Source: Cryptomeria japonica
Taxonomy: Eukaryota > Streptophyta > Pinopsida > Cupressales > Cupressaceae
DNA: 64,000 bases
Assembly (NCBI RefSeq): GCF_030272615.1
Contig: NC_081415.1
Coordinates: forward strand, 372,913,009-372,977,008
Direction of reading: 5' to 3'
How positions within the stretch are numbered: position 1 is the first letter of the stretch; each line of letters begins with the position of its first letter. The notes under the pieces are model-generated. The model worked only from the letters and a program-made list of their open reading frames with translations, did no database searches and was not told where the DNA came from. Of the stretch, positions 10,723 to 21,652 are shown in pieces. The position numbers and the translations under genes are program-made.

Positions 10723-13146
10723 TTATGCAAAGGATGGGATAAGAGGGATGGAAGGATGGAAAATATGCATTGGATAATAGATAGGGTATTGGAAGAATTG
10801 GGCGTCAGTGGATGGAAATGAAGGCAAGATCGACATTGGCACACACCTTGAGGGGTGATGGACTGATGGAGGACAAATGTATTTTGGATATTGAGATTTT
10901 GACGGAAGAATAGCTTGGGATTTTGGGACATAAGGGCCCAAAATGGATGAAGAAGGTGATGGAGAAATAGACTTGGACAATTTGGATGGAGGAATAGCAA
11001 TTTTGGATGCCAAGTTGGATGTTTCTTTTTGTGCTTCAAGGAGCTTCTTGGGGATCCACATGGTTTTTGATTTTTCATGCTTTTGTGGTTCCTTGGAGTG
11101 CATTGCTTGCACAAGGGGTTTAGGAACCCATATATATTTTGACTTTGCTTTATTTTTCTCAGTGGGCCTTTGTGGCCTTTTGGATATTTCCTTTTCTTTA
11201 TAGATCAAATTGCTCTTTGTTTTGACATGTCGATTAGATTGGACATGTTGATCTTTGAATACATGTGGATTTTTAGACTTATGACTTTTATACTTGGCAT
11301 CCAAATTGCTTGGAGGAGGAAATGAATGTCGGTGTGGATGGGAATGATATGGAGGCCTATGGGATTGATGGAAGGTTTTCCAAGATGTGTGCCTTTGCTG
11401 ATGTTGCATAGGAGATGGAGGGATATAGGGACCTATAATAGATGGAAGCGATGATGGGGAAGGTGGACATTTGGATTTTGACTTTGAAGGGATACCAATG
11501 CCTTGAGTGTGAGCTTTGTAGCCATGACCATTAAGATCTTCTTTAACATGAAGGGATTCTTGCTTATGGAGATCTACTCCTTTGCCTTTATCAATATTTT
11601 GACTAATAGGATACTCTTTTCTTTGGGAAGAAGACGAGAGTCCATTATGAGGTGGATATGAGATGAGAGAAATACGGAGATCTTGAAGTGGATGGAATTG
11701 CACCAAAGTGGAAGAACCCATTATGCATGTCGAGGGTTCATGAACATCTTGCACTGACATGTTAGCATCATGAGGGGTGTCAGGATCATGAGAGGGACTA
11801 GGATTGTGTAGTAGACATGGTTCAATGATAGACTCTTCAAGAGATGGAATGGAAGAAATAATGGGATCGTCAAAAGAAATGCAATCTTGGAGTGGATATG
11901 CGGGATTAGGACGTGGAGATGGAGGGACAAGTGGATCTTTTGGAGGATCTGAAGGAATGATTTGATCTTGAAAAGGAGGAAGATCATTGGATTCCTCTTT
12001 AAAGGTGCTTTGCTCTTGACTTTTAATGGGATCATCGGAAAGGATGGAAGGGATATCTTGATCTTGCTCGGGGAATGGAGTGTCTATAGGACTTTGAATA
12101 GGATGGACAAGAATAGGGGAATCATCGTGAGTGTTTGGGAAGATGGAGTCCTGGTCAACAATTGGATGGGATGATAAGGTTTTGGGATCTTGATCTTGAT
12201 CTGTTTCAAGACATGTTTCTTTGTGCTCTAAATTATCCTCTTGACACGAGGTTGGACTTTGGATATGGATGGGGGATTCTGGCAAGGGATCAATGGTTTG
12301 GCATGAAGGAAATGCACTTTGAACATTTGTAAGATCAGATATTCCAATCATAAAGCTTTCTTGCATCTTAGATTTGGATCCACTTTTTGGTATTCGAGGA
12401 ATCACTTCTTGTTGAGGGACACCTGTCATCAACATTTGTGTGGCCTTCATTTGATCTGGTGTTAAAGGTGTTGCATTAAACAATGGATTGTTTATTATTT
12501 TGAGTGTGGACTTTTGAGGAATAGTCACTGTCAATGCCTTTGAAGCACGTTTACTCATCAAGGTAGGTTGGGTTTCTTGTTGCACATGTTCTTCATTTGG
12601 ATGTAGAGAGAAACCTAACAACTCACCGCCTTGTTGTTTTTGCACATTAATTTGCTTACTTGAGGAGGTCACATTACTCATCATGTCAAGATATTTTTGT
12701 GGGAACCTCTTAAAGAGCTTATTCAAGAATTTATCCATCTTTTTTGTCAACTTTGGATCCTTAAGGTACATAACAACATCATCAGAGACATCGAAATCGG
12801 ATGAAGAGTCTGGTTGGACATTTGGATTTGTTTCTTGGTGAATGCCTTGATTTAAATCACATCCTTGAGATAGAGTTGGTTCTTCATACAGTGTTTGTAT
12901 TTCCTGTTGCAAGCTGGACTGATTCCAATTGAAAGGTGCATTTCCTGGTTTCATCGGTACAAACACTGGTTCATATAATGGAGGTGATCCAAGTTGAACC
13001 ATTCCATATGGTGGTAGAGATGTGTTTGATGAACCTTCAACTTGCACTGTTTGACTAGTTTGACACTGCGAATTTACTATGTTATCCATGGATTGATACA
13101 TTGATTCACTCATCCTCTTAGATCTTGATCTTGTCTCAACTGGCAT
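10723..13146 (-). CDS. Intact 807-residue Pro/Ser-rich ORF of element A, unknown function
   Basis: One uninterrupted frame in an interior where no other frame is open, starting MPVETRSRSKRMSESMYQ. I recognise no family. Visible parts: a Gln-rich N-terminus; a short charged helical segment near residues 125-160 (YLKDPKLTKKMDKFLNKLFKRFPQ, split here only for description); a long acidic, Pro/Asp-rich middle; a basic His/Lys/Ser-rich C-terminal third. Two internal duplications are seen: SKYIWVPKPL and SKTMWIPKKL about 35 residues apart, and IIGPYIPPSP with ILGPYVPKSQ. It lies where gag-pol would be and has no CCHC knuckle, protease or RT motif. The basic tail could bind nucleic acid (inference). 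The intact frame agrees with the near-identical LTRs: the element is young. Confidence 0.7.
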   Translation of the reverse strand: MPVETRSRSKRMSESMYQSMDNIVNSQCQTSQTVQVEGSSNTSLPPYGMVQLGSPPLYEPVFVPMKPGNAPFNWNQSSLQQEIQTLYEEPTLSQGCDLNQGIHQETNPNVQPDSSSDFDVSDDVVMYLKDPKLTKKMDKFLNKLFKRFPQKYLDMMSNVTSSSKQINVQKQQGGELLGFSLHPNEEHVQQETQPTLMSKRASKALTVTIPQKSTLKIINNPLFNATPLTPDQMKATQMLMTGVPQQEVIPRIPKSGSKSKMQESFMIGISDLTNVQSAFPSCQTIDPLPESPIHIQSPTSCQEDNLEHKETCLETDQDQDPKTLSSHPIVDQDSIFPNTHDDSPILVHPIQSPIDTPFPEQDQDIPSILSDDPIKSQEQSTFKEESNDLPPFQDQIIPSDPPKDPLVPPSPRPNPAYPLQDCISFDDPIISSIPSLEESIIEPCLLHNPSPSHDPDTPHDANMSVQDVHEPSTCIMGSSTLVQFHPLQDLRISLISYPPHNGLSSSSQRKEYPISQNIDKGKGVDLHKQESLHVKEDLNGHGYKAHTQGIGIPSKSKSKCPPSPSSLPSIIGPYIPPSPMQHQQRHTSWKTFHQSHRPPYHSHPHRHSFPPPSNLDAKYKSHKSKNPHVFKDQHVQSNRHVKTKSNLIYKEKEISKRPQRPTEKNKAKSKYIWVPKPLVQAMHSKEPQKHEKSKTMWIPKKLLEAQKETSNLASKIAIPPSKLSKSISPSPSSSILGPYVPKSQAILPSKSQYPKYICPPSVHHPSRCVPMSILPSFPSTDAQFFQYPIYYPMHIFHPSIPLIPSFA

Positions 13147-14439
13147 GTCACTTATGCAAATGCAATTTTTTTTTTGGAATTTTTCAAAGACAATATATGA
13201 TATGCAACTAAATGCAAACTAACTATATGAAAATGCAATCTATGTTTTTGGTTGTTTTTGAAGATCTTGATAAACTTATGAATGCAAATCTAAAAGAGAC
13301 CCTTAGGAAATTGAAATGATACCTAGACCTCAAAGAACAAAAGGACCAAGTGACAAAAGGACAAATTGACAATGTCTCACCTATATGCTTGGATACTAAG
13401 CTAGGTTTGACGAAATGATATTGATGACAAAAAGGACAAAAGACTTGATGGGTCTAGACTTCTTAACAATGACTTGGGGTTTATCAAAGATTTGGATTGC
13501 TTAAGTATGACAAGACCTAGGTTTTGAGACTATATGCAAAAGGATAATTAATATGTATATGATCTTAATATGATATGATAATGACTTAGGTTTAATGAAG
13601 AGACTTTGGATATGCAAATGCAGATGTATGACAATGTCCACCTAAGATGAAACCTAAGGTTTAATTATGAAATGATATTGCTCTTATACTAGAGGACTCA
13701 TGTAAATGGATGACTTTTATTGATATGCAAAAGAAGTATGACTTAGGTGAATCCTAACTTTGATACTTGATAATGAACTTGCAAAATGCAAACTAGGATG
13801 AACCTAAATGTAAGTGACATAAGAGTTGAAACAAGTTTTTGACCAATGTTGGACAACCATGCTTGAAGTATGATCTATGAATCTTGTTGAATGTTTGTTG
13901 GATGAATGTCTTTGGTGTTTGATCTTATGTTATATCAATGTGCTTGTTCTTGAAATGGTATTCAACTTTTGACAATCAAAGAATACAAGATATTGCAACT
14001 TAGACTCAAGGCAATCATGTTCATTGACACATTTATTATGGTAGGCAAAGACATTAGGTACTTGAGAGGTAGACTCATTATGAGATTCAAGGAGAATACA
14101 TAGATGCTTGATCCCACGGGCTCCCCTCCATGACACTCACTTCTCAGGGCAGCCAAGCATCAGTCCCCATGGAAATCTCCCCATGGCGAACTTAGTATCT
14201 CTTCCAAGTATCCGAATTTGTCCTTCTCAAGCAACTAGAAGGGTTTTTGGCCTCTAAAAACAAGGTATGTAGTAAGGATTTCTGTTAAGCATTACTCCTT
14301 GATGTCATGCAAGCATGATTGAGACATTAAGCCCATCAAGATACCAAACAAATGTAGTCGCGCAAGCACGATTTAGACCAAGAGGCCCTACTTAGATGTT
14401 GATATGAGAAAGAGTCCAAGGGTCATCACTTCCCAAGTA
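13147..14439 (-). other. Element A leader, upstream of the ORF
   Basis: Repetitive AT-rich leader with many short CCTAGGTTT/ATGAC-type phrases and no gene recognised. The 60-70 codon frames at 13930-14156 have no domain. Confidence 0.55.
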
Positions 14440-14700
14440 ACTGCAATTCCCACGTAACACTTCCTCCAAAGCTTTCGCTCATCGGGTATTTTTTTATAGT
14501 GAGTTAGAATGCCAAGGAATTCTAGCCGTACTCACTTTGGGTCGTTCCCTTCTCACGATTATCACTTGCTTGCTAAAGCAAAGTGGTCGGGAAGGCAGGC
14601 CCTCTAATCAAGACAAACAATCAACAAGACAAGCATGGTATCGAAGATCTGGATTTCTGATCACCCTATGAAGGATGAGAGCATACTCTCCTACTCCAAT
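14440..14700 (-). other. Conserved leader block of element A (shared with C)
   Basis: On the - strand this shows the same ordered motifs as 3660-3930 of element C: AGAGTATGCTCTC, GGGTGATCAGAAATCCAGA, AGGGAACGACCCAAAGTG, CCTTGGCATTCTAAC, CACTATAA and GAGCGAAAG. Position relative to the PBS is also comparable (about 0.75-1 kb inside). Confidence 0.7.
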
Positions 14701-15241
14701 GTCATACTTAAAAAACAAAGCAAACAAGGGTTCATTTCCAACCTATTTAAAAAATCACTAAGTGCCTAATTAAAAACTCAAACACACAATTTGGTTGTTT
14801 CTCCAAGGCAACCTGCAAAACACATGTCAAAAGTTTGATTTGTTGTCTTTGACCATCGAATCTGCATAACACATGTTAGTAGTTTGATTTTTGGTCTTTG
14901 TCATGCATATGCCAAGATTCTGCACAAATAATTAGTACCAAAATCCAAAGCATAGATGATCTGATTTATCAAAATTATCAAAAAAAATTAAGAATTTCAG
15001 TCCACTTTGAGAAGGCATAACTTTCTCATCCTAGCTCCGAATTACAAACCGTTTGATGCGTTGGAAAGGTATTCAAATAATCTAGAACCAAATTTCAAAA
15101 ACATCAATGATGTCTCATCATGTTTACGCGCACCATATTTGTCCAAAAATGCACCGAAAACCCTCAAAATTGCAATTTACTAAAACATATAAAAATTTTC
15201 AAGTAAAAACTACATTTTTCACCTCTGATCTGGACTTTACA
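14701..15241 (-). other. Element A leader, near the PBS
   Basis: No gene. GCATAACACATGT-type phrases repeat at about 14820 and 14872. The 81-codon frame at 15164-15409 overlaps the GCGC array and is probably chance. Confidence 0.5.
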
Positions 15242-15335
15242 CAGGCGCAGAAGATAGGACACAAGCGCAGAATGTATTGACATAGGCGCAAGACTCTTCA
15301 ACACAAGCGCAAGATGATTCACACAGGCGCAGGAT
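15242..15335 (-). repeat. 20-21-bp phased GCGC array beside the PBS of element A
   Basis: GCGC cores start at 15245, 15265, 15286, 15307 and 15327 (steps 20, 21, 21, 20) in the context ACACAGGCGCA or ACACAAGCGCA. Same spacing and core as the arrays in the leader of C, but flanking bases differ. Confidence 0.8.
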
Positions 15336-15430
15336 GTGTCCAGAATGCACTGCACGACCCTGTTTTTGAGTTTTGACCTGCAAATCAGCTTAGAAGGACT
15401 CCAAAACACAGTAAGATGGTTAGAAGGTTA

Positions 15431-15451
15431 GTATTCACGTCAGGTTAACCA
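15431..15451 (-). other. Primer binding site of element A (tRNA not identified)
   Basis: The - strand reads TGGTTAACCTGACGTGAAT, five bases inside the LTR boundary. The same motif with TGGTGAACC occurs at both PBS positions of element B. I cannot name the tRNA with confidence; it has only partial similarity to the tRNA-Lys-type site of C. Confidence 0.65.
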
Positions 15452-15456
15452 TTTAA

Positions 15457-16941
15457 TGTGGCATAAGAATTAGGAATCATTACAAGATAAGTAGATCAAA
15501 TCAAAACACAAGACATGATAACATAATCAAAGGAATACTCATGAAATGAACCTAATTCCAAAGCACATTCAATAGAGGTATGGAAACAAAGCATTCAAAA
15601 GAAAACATTAAGCAAACCAGATCCAAGATTGAATACTCCTTCCATGCGGCTCCATTGTTGCTCTTTCCTCTTCAATAGTTTTGTGGATCTCACCTACAAG
15701 TGCCCTCACAATTGAAAGCAAAAAGCTCAAGAGTACTAGAACTAAAATTTGATAGTTTGACAGCAATTCGGATTTCAAGAAGTAATTGAAGGCCATTGAT
15801 TGAAGAAAATTATCCAATTTATAGAGAAATTGGAGAAATCACAAAATTGGCATGATGCAATTCAAATGGAAATTGCAAATCAATATGTCAATTATGACAA
15901 ATTATGCACTTTCCATGCACAATTTGATTGATTGATTATGACACATTTCATGTCAAAATTGATTGATTAATCAATTATGACAATTTCATGACAAATTGAA
16001 ATGCCATTCCCATAGAATTAGGAGATGAATTAGGAGGGAAAAGGAATTAGAAATTTGAAAATTAGCAAAATGAAATTGATGACAAATTAGGAAATTGGAA
16101 TTAGAAATTGATGAAAAATAGGATTTAGGAATTAGTGAATTAATTAATAATTTTTCATTTATTAATCAATTCACAAAGAAGAATAATTAGCCAATTAAAT
16201 AAAGATTTAATTGTAATAAGAAGACTTAGGATTAACAAGTAATTTAGTAATCCTAGAGGAAGAAATGGCGAATTAGGTTAAATGACTAAATCATAAAACC
16301 CTAGAAGACGAATTAGAAATGCGAAAATGACAATTAGGTCTTGATTAAAGATAATTAATGTCATGATTTGATTTTGATAAATGACCAATATGACAAAATG
16401 ATTTGATTGAGAAATACGCCAATTGACATGATTTGATCCAAATTGACACAATTGAGACAGACGATGATAGCGAAATGATCGCAAAATGACAAAATCGACA
16501 AGAGGACAAGGATCGGCAATAAAATGGATTGCAAGATGACAAGATTGGAAATAACCACGATCGATGACAAATCGATCGCAAAATGACAAGATCGAACAAT
16601 GACAACGATCGATGACAAATCGATCGCATGATGACAAGATTGAAAAGAGGACAAAACCCTAATTAGGATTGACGATGTCCAAAATGATGACAAATGAATA
16701 CGCACATTGATGCGACAGAGTAAAATTGATCAAAATCATGACTGGATAATGTTGTCGACAAGACCAAATTCGAAGACGAGATGATTGAAGAATGTAGAAG
16801 AATGACTCAATGTTTGCAAATGATAAAGACCAAGTGCGTGACATAGGAGAAATGTTAATGCGACGCAAAAACCTAAAATGAGGCAATGCGCAAATGTTAA
16901 AGTATGACCCTGCAAGTGTTGACCATTTTTAGGTGTCTACA
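15457..16941 (-). repeat. Element A LTR, right copy (5' LTR in element sense)
   Basis: TGTGGCATAAG...GGTGTCTACA on the + strand, 1485 bp. Differences from the left copy seen by eye include CAAAGAATTC/CAAAGCATTC, TTGTTCTTTCC/TTGCTCTTTCC, CCACTCCC/CCATTCCC, TTAATTGACT/TTAAATGACT, ACAAATGAG/ACAATTGAG, AAATTGATC/AAATCGATC and ATGCACAAA/ATGCGCAAA. Confidence 0.95.
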
Positions 16942-16946
16942 GTATG
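16942..16946. repeat. Target-site duplication of element A (GTATG), right copy
   Basis: Exact match to 6266-6270. Confidence 0.95.
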
Positions 16947-17508
16947 ATATTCCTTGAATGAAATTTGTCCTTATCCTTTTGATAGGAGGTTAAACATGGT
17001 ATCTTTTCCCCCAAATTCAGACATCCCCAAATTTGACAAATATGATGGGAAAAGCGATCCCCGTGATCATGTCCGGGAATTCTACACCATGAGCCTAGAA
17101 TTTGCCCATGATAACACTTATTTAATGATATTATTCCCAAGAAGCTTGGGAGGACAAATGATGGAATGGTTATCCAAAATCACACCTCCTGTCAGATCCT
17201 TTGATGAGTTAGTCAACAAATTAATAACTCAATATTCCTACAACATTCAACATGCCATCACCATGCTAGATGTATACAATGCCAAACAAAAGGACAACAA
17301 AACATTCATGATGTTCCTTCAATGTTGGCGATGGATGGTCTCAAGATATCCTCGAGATGGACCTGAGAAGGAAAAGATGGAAATTTTCATTGACAATTTA
17401 AATAGTGAGATGAGTTACATACTCAAACTAGAAACAACGCGAGGGAAGAACTCTTCCCCTAGCAAACAAATTCACCCTTGGTTGCTCTTACACAGAAAAT
17501 ACACATGA
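16947..17508 (+). pseudogene. gag: Element C gag, first copy of the duplicated core
   Basis: Continues the frame broken at 6270. Retro-gag core motifs are seen: FPPNSDIPKFDKYDGKSDP, LGGQMMEWLSKI, FDELVNKLITQYSYNIQ and IFIDNLNSEMSYILKL. At 17429 it runs into a repeat of 6149 onward and changes frame, ending at 17508. A 605-bp unit (6149-6270 plus 16947-17429) is therefore repeated at 17430-18034. CAAACT stands at 6143, 17424 and 18029, so the duplication joined at 6 bp of microhomology. It must predate insertion of A, because A splits only the first unit. Confidence 0.85.
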
Positions 17509-18034
17509 TGCAAAAAAAGATGCAAATCATGCAACAAGGATCAATAGTACGATATTCCTTGAATGAAATTTGTCCTTATCCTTTTGATAGGAGGTTAAAC
17601 ATGGTATCTTTTCCCCCAAATTCAGACATCCCCAAATTTGACAAATATGATGGGAAAAGCGATCCCCATGATCATGTCTGGGAATTCTACACCATGAGCC
17701 TAGAATTTGCCCATGATAACACTTATTTAATGATATTATTCCCAAGAAGCTTGGGAGGACAAATGATGGAATGGTTATCCAAAATCACACCTCTTGTCAG
17801 ATCCTTTGATGAGTTAGTCAACAAATTAATAACTCAATATTCCTACAACATTCAACATGCCATCACCATGCTAGATGTATACAATGCCAAACAAAAGGAC
17901 AACAAAACATTCATGATGTTCCTTCAACGTTGGCGATGGATGGTCTCAAGATATCCTCGAGATGGACCTGAGAAGGAAAAGATGGAAATTTTCATTGACA
18001 ATTTAAATAGTGAGATGAGTTACATACTCAAACT
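17430..18034 (+). repeat. Second unit of the 605-bp tandem duplication in element C gag
   Basis: Equals 6149-6270 joined to 16947-17429 with about eight differences by eye, mostly C/T. Offset between the two CAAACT junctions is exactly 605 bp. Confidence 0.88.
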
Positions 18035-18350
18035 CCAATGCATACCATCTTTTGCTAAATTGATTAAGAATGGCATCCAAGTAGAAGAGGCATGTGTCAA
18101 AAAAGGAACATTGAAATTTTTCAAAGAAGGGACGAATTCATCCAACTCTAATTACAATAACCAAAACAACAACTTAGATAAATCTAGGTTCTGGACTCGA
18201 AACAAAAACATTGGAAATGAAGGAGGAAATGATCCTAATGATACAAAGTCTAAACAACCAATGTTAGCTTTATCAGGTAATCCTCAGGCTACCAAAAATA
18301 AAAAGGGTGCTAACCAAGGTACTAACACTTATGCACCAAATAACAATTAA
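17478..18350 (+). pseudogene. gag: Element C gag, second copy of the core and C-terminal region
   Basis: A 290-codon frame containing the complete retro-gag core (about residues 25-185) and then an Asn/Gln-rich low-complexity tail (NSNYNNQNNNLDKSRF). It ends at a TAA at 18350; the same theme (NNTNNTQDNNT) continues beyond it. This copy is not interrupted by A and shows the native order QGSIV-RYSLNEI. Retro-gag forms the particle shell; activity here is unlikely because of downstream stops. Confidence 0.85.
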
Positions 18351-18470
18351 GATCATCTTAACAACACCAACAATACCCAAGATAATAACACCAATTGAGG
18401 ACCTAATACAAATGCACGAGGTAACACCAACAAATTTTCAAAACGTGTCTACATACCATTACAACAATCA

Positions 18471-19463
18471 TTGGAGTCAGTATTCAAAGAACTCCTGGAA
18501 AACAAAATTATCTCCTTACTAGCAATCAACAACTTTGAACCACAAATCAAACCAGCTTGGTGGAATGACTCACACTTTTGTGATTTTCATCGAAAAAAAG
18601 GCCATCAAACAAATGATTGCATGAGACTGAAGAACATTGTTCAAGACATGATTGATAGAGGCGATTTAACAGTCGATGGTCTCAAGACAAATGGTGACCA
18701 TGGTGCCTTTAAGAATCCTCTTCCAAACTACAACAAGGATGGAGCTTCAACCTCAAATGATACACATGGATCTCATATCAATCACATATACAATAACACC
18801 ATCAATCATATATCAGCTAAGAATAATCAAGTAAACCTCATTACAATCAAAGACAAGTGTGAACATGAATTTGTCAATGTAACCACCAGAGCTCAAAAAT
18901 ATGTCTTAAAGGGACATTTGTCAACAAAAAACACCATACCCAAAATTCAAAATGATCTAGTTACTCAACTGCGCAAAAATCCCACTCAAATATCTATATT
19001 AGAGTTGCTAAAACTTTTGCCAAAACACAAAGACATCTTGGAACAAGCACTATTGGAAACAAATGTACCTCAAGATCTGGATGCTGACAAATTCCAAGCC
19101 ATGGTGGCTCACATGATAGGGCCTCATAACCTCACCTTTTTTGAGCAGGATAATATTTCATTAAGCCATCCTCATAATACTCCACTCCACATTGAAGTCT
19201 TGGTCTACAAGCATCGATTCAAAAGAGTATTAATAGATGGAGGAGCTGGACTCAATATCTGTACCTTGAAACTTATCTGTGCATTAGGCTTCTCTAAGCA
19301 ATCTATTGATCCATGCAAAAAGATCACTATCAAAGCATATGATGATGAAGAAAGATCATCCAAAGGAACAGTAATGTTGCCGATTCAAGTAGGACCAATA
19401 CAAAAGGACACTATGTGCCAAGTCTTAGACATAGATCTCACATATAATATCTTATTGGGTTGA
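18471..19463 (+). pseudogene. Element C gag knuckle and aspartic protease
   Basis: A 330-codon frame. Near residues 37-52 is FCDFHRKKGHQTNDC, a CX2HX4HX4C variant of the gag zinc knuckle typical of Tat-type elements. Near residues 245-275 is the protease active site RVLIDGGAGLNICTL with the catalytic Asp. The family pattern continues to DLTYNILLG, where a TGA ends the frame before PWIHEMQ, which belongs to the same protease domain. The protease processes the polyprotein. The TGA stands where related proteins have Arg, fitting CGA-to-TGA decay. Confidence 0.85.
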
Positions 19464-19478
19464 CCTTGGATCCATGAA

Positions 19479-20150
19479 ATGCAAGTAGTGCCTTCTACTT
19501 ATCACATGTGTGTTAAGTTCCCCTACAATGGACAGGAGATTTCTATATCAGTAGATCATAACCCTTTTCAACATTGTAATGCTATGGGGGCAGCCCAAGA
19601 TAGTTTGGTTCCCCATAACAGAGAAAAACAAAGTTCCTCAGCACCAGATCTTCAGCAAGAAAAATCTAAATCACTATCTATGGATTTCAAGCAGAAAATG
19701 AAAATCAAAGAGAAAGGCATGGGAGAATACTCTTTAGAACCCTTGTGTTTAGCCAACTTACCAGCATCATCTAAATCTCATGGATTACCTAGAACATCAA
19801 CACATCAAGCAACACATCCCATCACCAATTTTGATGGCAAATTTATCCAACTAGGCACACTAGCACATGAATCAGAGGAAAGGGACATCCTTAGTTGGCT
19901 ATACAAGGATGAGGAAGAAGACATAGTGACTACTATGGAAGTAGCTATACCAACACACCTATATGGAAAAGGCTACTTGATCATGCAACAAATGGGATAC
20001 AATGGCAAAGGACCTATTGGCAAGCGTCAGGAAGGCGTCACAGAACCATTAGATCTTCCTTCACAATTTTGTAAAAATAAAACAAGATTGGGCTATCAAC
20101 ACACTCTACCACCAAGGAAGACACCAAGAAAATACAAGAGACCTCAGTAG
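19479..20150 (+). pseudogene. Element C post-protease region with G-patch
   Basis: Same frame as 18471-19463, continuing after the TGA (HMCVKFPYNGQEISI is the end of the protease region). The C-terminal half shows a G-patch, GYLIMQQMGYNGKGPIGK with further Gly residues to RLGYQ, near residues 160-210. G-patch segments between protease and RT are known in some Tat and retroviral polyproteins and bind RNA or helicases. The frame ends at a TAG at 20150 and resumes with basic residues. Confidence 0.8.
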
Positions 20151-20580
20151 AAGGCAAAGAAGAAATACAAGGAGAACTCATGACAAGAGGCACTATTTGA
20201 ATCAGTAGAAACAATGTGCAAGGAACGTGAAAATCATGACATACCAATTTTCCCAAACGATGATTCCATTATCCATTACTTGTGTACCGTCAACCCAAAA
20301 ATAGACTCTACTAGTGAACAAAGTAATGACATCTACAATCAGGGGAGTGCCAAGTCTCTCAATCACAAAAATGAATGAAATAAAGGATCTACTATTGAAA
20401 ACTAGTCAATGCCAGCACTAGATCACAAAAAAGTAAAAATAAAGGATGCATCTGCAGGTGAAAACCTTTTTAAGGAACCTAAAGATGGGAGACTTGACAC
20501 TCTTCCAGAACACTATCAGGAGCGATCACCCATATTGATTGAGCCTACTCAATCAATCAACATTGGTACAATATAAGCAG
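20151..20580 (+). pseudogene. Element C pol linker before RT, degraded
   Basis: Frame fragments such as TMCKERENHDIPIFPNDD and LPEHYQERSPILIEPTQ look like the acidic linker that precedes RT in these polyproteins. Broken by several stops. Confidence 0.55.
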
Positions 20581-21652
20581 CCAAAAACATACACCTAGCA
20601 GAATCTTTGACAGAGAAAGAAAGATCAGAGTTTGTCATTTTTTTCAAGGAACAACAGATCAATTTTGCTTGGTCATATGCAGATATGCCGGGATTGGTCC
20701 ACAGTTAATCATGCATCACTTGTCCATTGCTCTAGGAGCCAAGCCAACTAAGCAAAAACTAAGAAAAATGAATCCACATGTAGCACTCATGGTCAAAGCT
20801 GAGCTAAAGAAACTATTAGACGTTGGATTAATTTGACCTATCGACTATGTTGAATGGATCTTCAACATCATACCAGATTCGAAACCAGATGGCAGCATCA
20901 GGATATGCACTGATTTTAGAGATGTCAACAAAGCCTATCCAAAGGACAACTTTCTTTTATCCAGCATCAACATAATTGTAGACCTCAGAGCAGGCCATGC
21001 AATGCTATCACTGATGGATGGTTTTTTAGGCTATAATCAAATCAAGATAGCCCCAGAGGATCAAGATAAAACAACATTTACCTATCCTTGGGGAGCATAC
21101 TGTTGGAATGTCATGTCGTTTGGCTTAAAGAATGCTGGGGAAACTTATCAATGCGCAATGACAACAATCTTTCATGACATGATGCATACCTTCATGGAGG
21201 ACTATGTGGATGATTTAATAGCTAAATCATTTACCCGAGCAGAACATCTAAGCATATTAGAAAATATTTTTGATAGATTAGAAAAATTTCAAGTTAGGCT
21301 CAACCCTAAGATGTGTGTCTTCGGGGTTACATTAGGCAAGTTATTAGGCTACATAGTCTCAGAAAAGGGCATTGAAGTCGATCCAGCAAAGGTACAAGCC
21401 ATAATGGAGATGCCACCACCTAAAAACATCAGTCAACTCAGATCTTTGCAAGGATGGCTCCAATCAATCAGGCGTTTCATCGCTCAACTAGCAGATAAAA
21501 GTCTACCATTCAATCATTTGCTACATAAGAATGTATCATTCAGATGGGAAGCCAAATGTGAAGAATCATTCTACCAAATCAAGAAATATCTAATGAACCC
21601 ACCAGTTCTAGTACCACCAATAGCAGGGAAGCCACTTATTCTATACATATAA
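20581..21652 (+). pseudogene. pol: Element C reverse transcriptase
   Basis: 20581-21001 encodes, with stops and a frameshift near 20700, ESLTEKERSEFVIFFKE and then PDGSIRICTDFRDVNKAYPKD (fingers). The open part 21002-21652 continues MDGFLGYNQIKIAPEDQDKT, FGLKNAGETYQ and the catalytic YVDD at 21203-21214, then LGYIVSEKGIEVDPAKVQAI and the thumb. All are standard Ty3/gypsy RT motifs. RT copies element RNA to DNA in the particle. It is inactive here because the N-terminal part is broken by stops. Confidence 0.9.

Larger units (their letters stand above)
6271..16941 (-). mobile_element. Element A: recent non-autonomous LTR retrotransposon with one long unknown ORF
   Basis: Two LTRs of 1485 bp each, TG...CA ends, an exact 5-bp target duplication, and a PPT and PBS in the order expected for the - strand. 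The LTRs differ at only about seven positions by eye (about 99.5% identical), so the insertion is much younger than its host C. The 7.7-kb interior has no protease, RT, RNase H or integrase. It has one intact ORF (10723-13146) and a leader related to that of C, so A looks like a Tat-lineage derivative that needs proteins in trans (inferred). Confidence 0.93.
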
